From contig NZ_JABWQX020000009.1 of assembly GCF_014268655.2 (NCBI RefSeq), forward strand, positions 6,106 to 70,105: DNA of 64,000 nucleotides, written 5' to 3'. The notes below the pieces were generated by a model. The model saw only the letters and a list, made by a program, of their open reading frames with translations, made no database searches and was not told where the DNA came from. The stretch's first letter is position 1, and each line of letters starts with the position of its first letter. A program made the translations under genes and the position numbers. This DNA is from Pseudomonas marvdashtae (GTDB lineage Bacteria > Pseudomonadota > Gammaproteobacteria > Pseudomonadales > Pseudomonadaceae). Of this stretch, positions 52,809-64,000 are shown piece by piece.

Positions 52809-54611
52809 ATGTCCGAGACGTTGCTCAGTTCCCGCAATCTGGCTTTCGAGCTGTATGAAGTCCTTGATGCCGAAGCCCTGACCCAGCGCGAACGGTTTGC
52901 CGAGCACAACCGCGAAACTTTCGACGCCGCCATCGGCACGGCCCGCAGCATCGCCGAGAAATTTTTCGCGCCTCACAACCGTAAGAATGATGAAAACGAA
53001 CCGCGCTACGAGAATGGCGAGGCGATCCTGATTCCCGAGGTGAAACTGGCGGTGGATGCCTTTTTGGAGGCCGGTTTCCTCAACGCCGCGCGCAGCTTCG
53101 ACGCCGGCGGAATGCAACTGCCGACATTGCTGTCCCAGGCCTGCTTCGCGCATTTTCAATCGGCCAATGCCGCTTCGACCTCTTATCCGTTCCTGACCAT
53201 GGGCGCGGCGAACCTGATCGAGAGCTTCGGCAGCGAAGAGCAAAAACGCCGTTTCCTGCAACCGATGATCGACGGCCGATTCTTCGGCACCATGGCCCTG
53301 ACCGAGCCCCACGCGGGCTCATCACTGGCGGATATTCGTACGCGCGCGGAGCCGGCTTGCGACGGTACCTATCGACTCAAGGGCAACAAGATCTTTATTT
53401 CCGGCGGCGATCATCCGTTGTCGGAAAACATCGTGCACATGGTGCTGGCGAAACTGCCGGATGCACCGCCAGGTGTGAAAGGCATTTCGCTGTTTATCGT
53501 GCCCAAGTTTTTGGTCAACGACGACGGCAGCCTCGGCCCGCGTAACGACGTGCTGTTGGCCGGACTATTCCACAAGATGGGTTGGCGCGGCACCACGTCT
53601 ACCGCGCTCAACTTCGGCGACAACGGCGAATGTGTCGGTTATCTCGTAGGAAAACCGCACCACGGTCTGAGCTATATGTTCCAGATGATGAACGAGGCGC
53701 GAATCGGCGTGGGTATGGGCGCAGTGATGCTGGGCTATGCCGGCTACCTGTACTCCCTCGAATACGCCCGCGAACGTCCGCAGGGCCGGGTACCCGACAG
53801 CAAGGACCCGACCGCCGCGCCCGTGGCGATCATCCAGCACGCCGACGTGCGCCGCATGTTGCTGACTCAAAAAGCCTACGTGGAAGGCTCATTTGACCTG
53901 GGCCTGTACGCGGCGCGGCTGTTCGACGACACCACCACCCTTGAAAGCGAGGCCGAGCGCCGCAGGGCCCATGAGCTGTTGGACCTGCTGACGCCGATCG
54001 TCAAATCCTGGCCATCGGAGTTCTGCCTGAAGGCCAACGAGCTGGCGATCCAGATCCTCGGCGGCCACGGCTACACCCGCGAATATCCGGTGGAGCAGTA
54101 TTACCGCGACAACCGCTTGAACCCGATTCATGAGGGCACCCACGGTATCCAGTCGCTGGACTTGCTGGGGCGCAAACTGGCGCAAAACGGCGGTGCCGGG
54201 CTCAAACAACTGATTCGCCTGGTGGCCGACACCACCGAACGTGCCCAGCCATATGAATCGCTGACGTCCTTGCGTCAGCCGCTGGAGGCCCTGGTTACGC
54301 GCCTGCAAACGGTCACCCTCGGCCTGCTGACAGACCTGGCCCAAGGCAAGGTCAACAGCAGCCTGGCCAACTCAGCGCTGTACTTGAAGGTCTTCGGGCA
54401 CATGGTGATCGGCTGGCGCTGGCTGGAACAGGCGATCCGTGCCGAGGAAGGACTTGCCAGGGGCAATGCAGCGGACAGCGACTTCTATCACGGCAAGCTG
54501 CAGGCCGCGCGTTACTTCCTGACTTGGGAAGTGCCCGGCTGCCACCACGAACTGGCAATTCTAGAGACGCGAGACGATACCTGCCTGGCGATGCGGGACG
54601 AGTGGTTCTGA
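52809..54611 (+). CDS. Acyl-CoA dehydrogenase
   Basis: FAD enzyme of 600 residues in the longer acyl-CoA dehydrogenase group (as in FadE5/DmdC-like proteins). An N-terminal helical extension precedes the standard fold: MALTEPHAGSSLADIRTRA (FAD site), KGNKIFISGGDH, GMGAVMLGYAGYLYSLEYA, then ILGGHGYTREYPVEQYYRD and IHEGTHGIQSLDLLGRK, whose Glu is the likely catalytic base. The C-terminal domain is extended. Its chain-length preference cannot be read. Synteny matches PA5020. It is convergent with the ZapA-like gene. Confidence 0.92.
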   Translation: MSETLLSSRNLAFELYEVLDAEALTQRERFAEHNRETFDAAIGTARSIAEKFFAPHNRKNDENEPRYENGEAILIPEVKLAVDAFLEAGFLNAARSFDAGGMQLPTLLSQACFAHFQSANAASTSYPFLTMGAANLIESFGSEEQKRRFLQPMIDGRFFGTMALTEPHAGSSLADIRTRAEPACDGTYRLKGNKIFISGGDHPLSENIVHMVLAKLPDAPPGVKGISLFIVPKFLVNDDGSLGPRNDVLLAGLFHKMGWRGTTSTALNFGDNGECVGYLVGKPHHGLSYMFQMMNEARIGVGMGAVMLGYAGYLYSLEYARERPQGRVPDSKDPTAAPVAIIQHADVRRMLLTQKAYVEGSFDLGLYAARLFDDTTTLESEAERRRAHELLDLLTPIVKSWPSEFCLKANELAIQILGGHGYTREYPVEQYYRDNRLNPIHEGTHGIQSLDLLGRKLAQNGGAGLKQLIRLVADTTERAQPYESLTSLRQPLEALVTRLQTVTLGLLTDLAQGKVNSSLANSALYLKVFGHMVIGWRWLEQAIRAEEGLARGNAADSDFYHGKLQAARYFLTWEVPGCHHELAILETRDDTCLAMRDEWF

Positions 54612-54640
54612 GCCAAGACATTCAACGCGGCTGAAATCCA

Positions 54641-54660
54641 ATCGCGAGAAAGCTCGCGAT
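54641..54660. terminator. Hairpin between convergent acyl-CoA dehydrogenase and ZapA-like genes
   Basis: ATCGCGAG-AAAG-CTCGCGAT, a perfect 8-bp stem. On the minus strand it is followed by TGGATTT, on the plus strand by GGGCTTC, so the U tract is poor. It could end transcripts from both sides. Confidence 0.5.
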
Positions 54661-54665
54661 GGGCT

Positions 54666-54968
54666 TCAGGCCTGCTGAATAGTCTTGGCAATTACCTCGA
54701 CCGTGGCGTTGACCTGTTCCTGGCATCGGTCGAGTTCCGCCCGGTGCTGCTTTTGCATTTCGATCTGCTGCGAGCACAGGTTCATGGCCGCCAGCACCAG
54801 CAGGCGGTCACCGATCAGCGTCGGATATTTGCGCTTGGTATCAGCCAGGGCGGACTTGAGCATCGAAGCGGCGTCCAGCAAGGCCTGCTCCTGCCCGGCC
54901 GGTGCCTTGATCGAATAATCCTCCCCGAGAATCGAGACGACTGTTACCCCGTCGACCCCGTGTTTCAT
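54666..54968 (-). CDS. ZapA-like cell division protein, probable paralogue
   Basis: 100-residue protein with the ZapA fold: an N-terminal beta region (VTVVSILGEDYSIKAPAGQE), a short helical link (DAASMLKSALADTKRKYPTLIGDRLLVLAAMNL) and a C-terminal coiled coil. ZapA tetramers cross-link FtsZ filaments. The LIGDRLLVLAAMNL segment resembles the conserved ADRIAVMAALNI of standard ZapA, but the rest differs. The usual neighbours of Pseudomonas zapA (6S RNA and the 5-formyltetrahydrofolate cyclo-ligase gene) are absent, so I infer a second copy. It overlaps the upstream coiled-coil gene by 4 nt (ATGA). Confidence 0.75.
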   Translation of the reverse strand: MKHGVDGVTVVSILGEDYSIKAPAGQEQALLDAASMLKSALADTKRKYPTLIGDRLLVLAAMNLCSQQIEMQKQHRAELDRCQEQVNATVEVIAKTIQQA

Positions 54969-55195
54969 GCGCTGGCCGTTGCGTTGCTGGCGCGCTCGAC
55001 CAGGGCCTTGATACGCGCGGTGGTAGCGCCATGCAATTCTTCCTGCTCCATGAGGTTCAGCTGCAGGCTTTCGTTTTCATCCTTGGCCTTGGCCAGTTCA
55101 GCGCTCAGTGTTTCGTTCAGGCTGGTGAGGTCGCGGTTCTGTTGCACCAGGTCGTTGACCAATTGCTCCAGCTGACTGAGGGATGCTTCCAACAT
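54965..55195 (-). CDS. Small coiled-coil protein coupled to the ZapA-like gene
   Basis: 76-residue protein, nearly all predicted coiled coil, with leucines in heptad spacing from LSQLEQLVNDLVQQNRDL onward and an Ala-rich end. It resembles ZapB and the TIGR02449-type proteins encoded beside zapA in pseudomonads, though I cannot prove homology by eye. GGAA precedes the start. The ATGA overlap with the ZapA-like gene implies equal synthesis and probably a complex at the division ring. It is divergent from the chemoreceptor gene. Confidence 0.7.
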   Translation of the reverse strand: MLEASLSQLEQLVNDLVQQNRDLTSLNETLSAELAKAKDENESLQLNLMEQEELHGATTARIKALVERASNATASA

Positions 55196-55372
55196 ATTGA
55201 TTTCCAGGCTTTTTCAAGGGGCGCGTACGATAAAGAAAAGTCACCGTCGGCGCCACGACTCAGAGGGCGGCAGTGCTCCGCTCGCGAGCTGTAAAGACTG
55301 TGAACACAGCATCTGGTTCCGACCCTTCGTCGCACCACCGGCCACGGAGTGCGACAAAAGCACGCAGTGCCC

Positions 55373-55399
55373 TCAAGACTTGACAGGCCAGACCGATAA
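55373..55399 (+). promoter_or_regulatory. Sigma-28 (FliA) promoter of the chemoreceptor gene
   Basis: TCAAGACT-N11-ACCGATAA fits the sigma-28 consensus TAAAGTTT-N11-GCCGATAA in spacing and in most positions. It lies 54 nt before the chemoreceptor start. This would place the receptor in the flagellar late-gene regulon. Confidence 0.72.
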
Positions 55400-55453
55400 G
55401 TCAGTGAAACCAGTCACAGCCCCGCACGGACGCGCTTCTTCACGGTAACTTCC

Positions 55454-57079
55454 ATGTCCCTACGTAATATGAACATCGCGCCGCGGGCGTTCCTGGGGTT
55501 TGCCATGATCGGCGCCCTGATGCTGGCCCTGGGCGTCTTTGCCTTGAGCCAGATGAGCAAGATCCGCGAGTCGGGCGAAACCATCGCCCAGAACAGCGTA
55601 CCCAGCATCAAGGCCCTGGACGAGTTCACCCAGCTCGCCCTGCGCCTGCGTGTGTTGTCCTATCGCCTGCTGACCAACCGCGAATCGGACGTCCAGCAAA
55701 AAACCTACGAGCTGTTCGAGCAGCGCAACCAGCAGATCCGCGAAGCGCAGACCGAATATGAAAAACTCATCAGCGCCCCTGACGAACGAGCCGCCTACGA
55801 CCAGTACGTACAGCTGCTGAACCAGTACCGCCAGCTTGAAGAGCGGATGAAAACCCTTTCGCGCAATAATCAGCTCGACCAGCTGCAAGCGCTGCTCAAC
55901 ACCGAGTTGCTGAGCAACTCCGACGCCGTCAACGCGGCGATCACCCGTCTTACCGAGATCAACAACCGGCAAGCCGAGACGCTCAACCAGGACGCGGCAC
56001 ACCAGTACTCAACAGCGTTCACCTGGGTCGTCACGCTGCTGGCCATCGCCACCGGCCTGACCCTGCTGTTCGCCTGGCTGCTGACCAACAGCATCACCAA
56101 GCCGATCGCCAACGCCCTGGATGCCGCCGAGGAAATCGCCAAGGGCAACCTGACCCGGCCGATCACCGTTGACGGCAGCGACGAAGCCGGCCGTCTGCTG
56201 CGCGCCATGGCGACCATGCAGGACAAATTGCGCGACACCCTGCAGCGGATCTCCGGCTCGGCCACGCAACTGGCCTCCGCCGCCGAAGAGCTCAACAGCG
56301 TCACCGACGAAAGCGCCCGAGGCCTGACCCAGCAGAACAACGAAATCGAGCAGGCTGCCACCGCAGTCAACGAGATGACCAGCGCCGTGGAAGAAGTCGC
56401 GCGCAACGCGGTCAGCACCTCCGAAGCCTCGAAACATGCCACCACGTCGGCGGGCGATGGCCGGGACTTGGTACAAGAAACGGTCGGCGCCATCGAACGC
56501 ATGAGCGCCGATGTACAGAGCACCGCTACGTTGATTGGTAACCTGGCTAACGAGTCCCGCGATATCGGCAAGGTGCTCGATGTCATCCGCGGCCTGGCCG
56601 ACCAAACCAATTTGCTGGCCCTTAACGCCGCCATCGAAGCGGCCCGTGCGGGTGAAGCAGGTCGTGGTTTTGCGGTGGTCGCCGACGAAGTCCGCGCCCT
56701 CGCCCATCGCACCCAGCAGTCGACCAGCGAGATCGAACGCATGATCGGCAGCATCCAGAGCGGCACCGAACACGCCGTGGACTCGATGCGCAACAGCACC
56801 GAGCGCGCCGAGTCGACGCTGAACATCGCCCGCGGGGCAGGCATGTCCCTGGACACGATCAACACGGCCATCGTCGAAATCAACGAACGCAACCTGGTGA
56901 TCGCCAGCGCCGCCGAAGAACAGGCCCAAGTGGCCCGTGAAGTGGACCGCAACCTGGTGAACATCCGCGACCTGTCGGTGCAATCGGCCACCGGCGCCAA
57001 CCAGACCAGTGCCGCGAGTGCAGAGCTGTCGCGTTTGGCGGTGGACTTGAACAGCATGGTTGGGCGGTTCAGCCTTTAA
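55454..57079 (+). CDS. Methyl-accepting chemotaxis protein, four-helix-bundle sensor
   Basis: 541-residue inner-membrane chemoreceptor. Membrane helix 1 ([19 protein letters not shown], about residues 14-32) is followed by a periplasmic helical domain of about 150 residues of the 4HB_MCP type. Then come helix 2 ([19 protein letters not shown]), a HAMP domain and the signalling domain with the hairpin tip [20 protein letters not shown]. There is no C-terminal pentapeptide for CheR tethering. The ligand is unknown. A sigma-28 promoter precedes it and a REPIN follows. P. aeruginosa has no such gene between PA5020 and PA5021 as far as I recall. Confidence 0.93.
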   Translation: MSLRNMNIAPRAFLGFAMIGALMLALGVFALSQMSKIRESGETIAQNSVPSIKALDEFTQLALRLRVLSYRLLTNRESDVQQKTYELFEQRNQQIREAQTEYEKLISAPDERAAYDQYVQLLNQYRQLEERMKTLSRNNQLDQLQALLNTELLSNSDAVNAAITRLTEINNRQAETLNQDAAHQYSTAFTWVVTLLAIATGLTLLFAWLLTNSITKPIANALDAAEEIAKGNLTRPITVDGSDEAGRLLRAMATMQDKLRDTLQRISGSATQLASAAEELNSVTDESARGLTQQNNEIEQAATAVNEMTSAVEEVARNAVSTSEASKHATTSAGDGRDLVQETVGAIERMSADVQSTATLIGNLANESRDIGKVLDVIRGLADQTNLLALNAAIEAARAGEAGRGFAVVADEVRALAHRTQQSTSEIERMIGSIQSGTEHAVDSMRNSTERAESTLNIARGAGMSLDTINTAIVEINERNLVIASAAEEQAQVAREVDRNLVNIRDLSVQSATGANQTSAASAELSRLAVDLNSMVGRFSL

Positions 57080-57125
57080 CCGCAAACCTATTGATCGCTC
57101 ACAGCCCGTGAGCGACCAATGCTGT

Positions 57126-57226
57126 TGTGGCGAGGGAGCTTGCTCCCGCTGGGTTGCGAAGCGGCCCCAAAACCTTAAAAGCGACGACTGCTTCGCAGCC
57201 GAGCGGGAGCAAGCTCCCTCGCCACA
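57126..57226. repeat. REPIN (inverted REP pair)
   Basis: TGTGGCGAGGGAGCTTGCTC at the left mirrors GAGCAAGCTCCCTCGCCACA at the right. Same family as 9433-9523. It sits 46 nt after the chemoreceptor stop. Confidence 0.9.
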
Positions 57227-57355
57227 AGGGCTGCGCCCAGAATCCCGATCCCCAACCTTTTTTGACAGCATCACATTTCAACAGGTTAGAATCGCTGGCA
57301 CGCAGACTGCATGGTCAGTTTGTGCCTGTCCCTCAAGATTTCCGGAGTACTGCCT

Positions 57356-59098
57356 TTGACCGCGACGACCATCAACAGCCTGTTCTTGATCGGCGCGTTG
57401 CTGGTGAGTGCGAGCATTCTGGTCAGTTCCCTGTCGTCCCGCCTGGGCATCCCCATTCTGGTGATCATCCTGGCCGTGGGCATGGTGGCCGGTGTCGACG
57501 GCGCCGGTATCCTGTTCGACAACTACGCCACGGCTTATCTGGTCGGCAACCTCGCATTGGCCGTCATCCTCCTCGACGGTGGCTTGCGCACGCGGGTTTC
57601 AAGCTTCCGGGTGGCCTTGTGGCCGGCGCTGTCGCTGGCCACGGTGGGCGTGCTGATCACCACGGGCCTGACCGGCATGGCGGCGGCGTGGCTGTTCGAC
57701 CTGAATCTGATCCAGGGTCTGCTGATTGGCGCAATCGTCGGTTCCACCGACGCCGCGGCGGTGTTCTCGCTGTTGGGCGGCAAGGGCCTGAACGAACGGG
57801 TCAGCGCCACCCTGGAAATCGAGTCCGGCAGCAACGACCCGATGGCGGTGTTCCTCACTGTCACCTTGATCGGCATGCTCGCCAGCGGTGAAACCGGCCT
57901 GCATTGGAGCCTGCTCGGGCATCTGGTGCGCGAGTTCGGCATCGGCGCGGTGATCGGCCTGGGCGGTGGCTGGCTGATGTTGCAACTGGTCAATCGCATC
58001 AACCTCGCCAACGGCCTCTACCCGATCCTGGTCATCAGCGGCGGCCTGGCCGTGTTCGCCCTGACCAACGCCCTGCACGGCAGCGGCTTCCTCGCTGTGT
58101 ACTTGTGCGGCTTGGTGATCGGCAACCGTCCGGTGCGCAGCCGCCACGGCATCCTGCACATGCTCGATGGCATGGCCTGGCTCGCGCAGATCGGCATGTT
58201 CCTGGTGCTGGGCCTGCTGGTCACACCCCATGACTTGCTGCCTATCGCCCTGCCCGCCCTCGGCCTGGCCTTGTGGATGATTCTGTTCGCGCGGCCGCTG
58301 TCGGTCATGGTGGGGCTGTTGCCGTTCAAGGCGTTCCACGGCCGCGAGAAAGCCTTCATTTCCTGGGTCGGCCTGCGCGGCGCTGTACCGATCATCCTGG
58401 CGGTATTCCCGCTGATGGCCGGCTTGCCCCACGCGCAGCTGTATTTCAACCTGGCCTTCTTTATCGTCCTGGTGTCGCTGTTGGTGCAAGGCACGAGCCT
58501 GCCTTGGGTCGCCAAGCTGCTGCATGTGACCGTTCCGCCAGAGCCGTTGCCGATTTCGCGGGCGGCGCTGGAAGTTCATGTCACCAGCGAGTGGGAGCTG
58601 TTCATCTATCGCCTCGGCGCCGAAAAATGGTGCATCGGCTCACCGCTGCGCGACCTGAAAATGCCCGACGGAACACGTATCGCGGCCCTGTTTCGTGGCC
58701 AGCAGCTGCTCCATCCGTCGGGTAGTACGGTGCTGGAAGTCGATGATTTGCTGTGCGTAATCGGCCATGAACACGATTTGCCGGCCCTCGGAAAACTCTT
58801 CAGCCAAGCGCCGCAACGGGGCTTGGACCTGCGCTTTTTTGGAGACTTCGTACTCGAAGGAGACGCCCAGCTGGCCGCGGTTGCGGCGCTGTACGGGCTG
58901 CAACTCGATGGCATCGATCCAGACATGACCCTGGGCCGCTTCATTGCCCAGAAAGTTGGCGGAGCGCCAGTAGTCGGCGACCAGGTGGACTGGAACAACA
59001 CGCTGTGGACCGTCGCGGCCATGGATGGGAACAAGATCGGTAAAGTGGGCGTCAGATTCCCCGAAGGAAGTCGCCCGGGTCCCGGCTTGTTCCTCTAA
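57356..59098 (+). CDS. nhaP2: K+(Na+)/H+ antiporter, NhaP2/CvrA type, TTG start
   Basis: Cation/proton antiporter of the CPA1 group. From the TTG at 57356 (GGAG 8 nt upstream) the protein is 580 residues, near the 578 of E. coli CvrA; the ATG at 57311 lacks a ribosome site. About 12-13 membrane helices hold the ion-binding region [21 protein letters not shown] and the [11 protein letters not shown] segment with its key Asp. After the membrane part come a TrkA-C regulatory domain (near [18 protein letters not shown]) and a CorC/HlyC-like domain ending at PGLFL. Synteny matches PA5021. Confidence 0.9.
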   Translation: MTATTINSLFLIGALLVSASILVSSLSSRLGIPILVIILAVGMVAGVDGAGILFDNYATAYLVGNLALAVILLDGGLRTRVSSFRVALWPALSLATVGVLITTGLTGMAAAWLFDLNLIQGLLIGAIVGSTDAAAVFSLLGGKGLNERVSATLEIESGSNDPMAVFLTVTLIGMLASGETGLHWSLLGHLVREFGIGAVIGLGGGWLMLQLVNRINLANGLYPILVISGGLAVFALTNALHGSGFLAVYLCGLVIGNRPVRSRHGILHMLDGMAWLAQIGMFLVLGLLVTPHDLLPIALPALGLALWMILFARPLSVMVGLLPFKAFHGREKAFISWVGLRGAVPIILAVFPLMAGLPHAQLYFNLAFFIVLVSLLVQGTSLPWVAKLLHVTVPPEPLPISRAALEVHVTSEWELFIYRLGAEKWCIGSPLRDLKMPDGTRIAALFRGQQLLHPSGSTVLEVDDLLCVIGHEHDLPALGKLFSQAPQRGLDLRFFGDFVLEGDAQLAAVAALYGLQLDGIDPDMTLGRFIAQKVGGAPVVGDQVDWNNTLWTVAAMDGNKIGKVGVRFPEGSRPGPGLFL

Positions 59099-59132
59099 AC
59101 TGCTCCCACTCTCACTTGCTTGACCGGTCTCT

Positions 59133-63996
<4,864 letters not shown>

Positions 63997-64000
63997 CCCT

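Noticed and set aside
54612..54665. Possible 6S RNA next to the ZapA-like gene
   Set aside because: Only 54 bp separate zapA-like and the dehydrogenase, far too short for a roughly 180-nt 6S RNA.

Overview
The window looks like about 64 kb of chromosome from a fluorescent Pseudomonas (P. fluorescens species complex). Evidence: GC-rich coding bias, REP/REPIN palindromes of the TGTGGCGAGGG type, the CGTTCCCACGC palindromic repeat, and a gene order that tracks the P. aeruginosa PAO1 PA4973-PA5023 block, with a few insertions and losses. Species assignment is inference. No IS element, prophage, CRISPR array, tRNA or rRNA was recognised.

Layout. (1) 1-3530: thiC (minus, 3' end cut off) with a TPP riboswitch leader, divergent from the TolC-family outer membrane channel opmH. 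(2) 3693-9409: waaA (Kdo transferase), a LysR regulator divergent from an EmrE-type SMR pump with a clear dyad between them, then a coupled trio of FAD oxidoreductase, aldo/keto reductase and a protein of unknown function with a degenerate Nudix-like motif. (3) 9565-30303: the LPS inner/outer core cluster, almost entirely on the minus strand. In transcription order: waaF-waaC-waaG-waaP-wapP-wapQ-tandem kinase, then a repeat-bearing gap, then wapO (carbamoyltransferase)-wapH-mig-14-dnpA-ssg-GT2-wapR, then waaL-msbA-hldE. One small predicted pseudokinase gene sits on the plus strand between waaL and wapR. Most of these genes overlap by 1 or 4 nt (TGATG/ATGA), so translational coupling is likely. 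Together they make heptose, build, phosphorylate and carbamoylate the core, flip lipid A-core and ligate O antigen. (4) 30468-38081: glnE, divergent from the pyruvate dehydrogenase pair aceE-aceF. The aceE leader carries two 15-bp operator-like palindromes, and a double terminator follows aceF. (5) 38363-44278: a PhoD-like phosphatase in an AT-richer setting, the c-di-GMP phosphodiesterase dipA, msrA, and convergent rlmJ. (6) 44381-52653: an orphan type VI spike gene (vgrG) with a Cys-rich tail, then putP and putA, divergent across a control region carrying several GTTGCA boxes. (7) 52809-63996: an acyl-CoA dehydrogenase, a second-type ZapA-like protein with a small coiled-coil partner, a chemoreceptor with a sigma-28 promoter match, a K+(Na+)/H+ antiporter, a MscK-type channel and SelO.

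Most of the window is core housekeeping and envelope biology. The least explained parts are: the ZapA-like/coiled-coil pair; the Nudix-like protein and its oxidoreductase partners; the LPS kinase set, in which two of six kinase folds lack the catalytic Asp; the orphan VgrG; and several regulatory palindromes. All functional names rest on reading motifs and synteny by eye. No database search was run.
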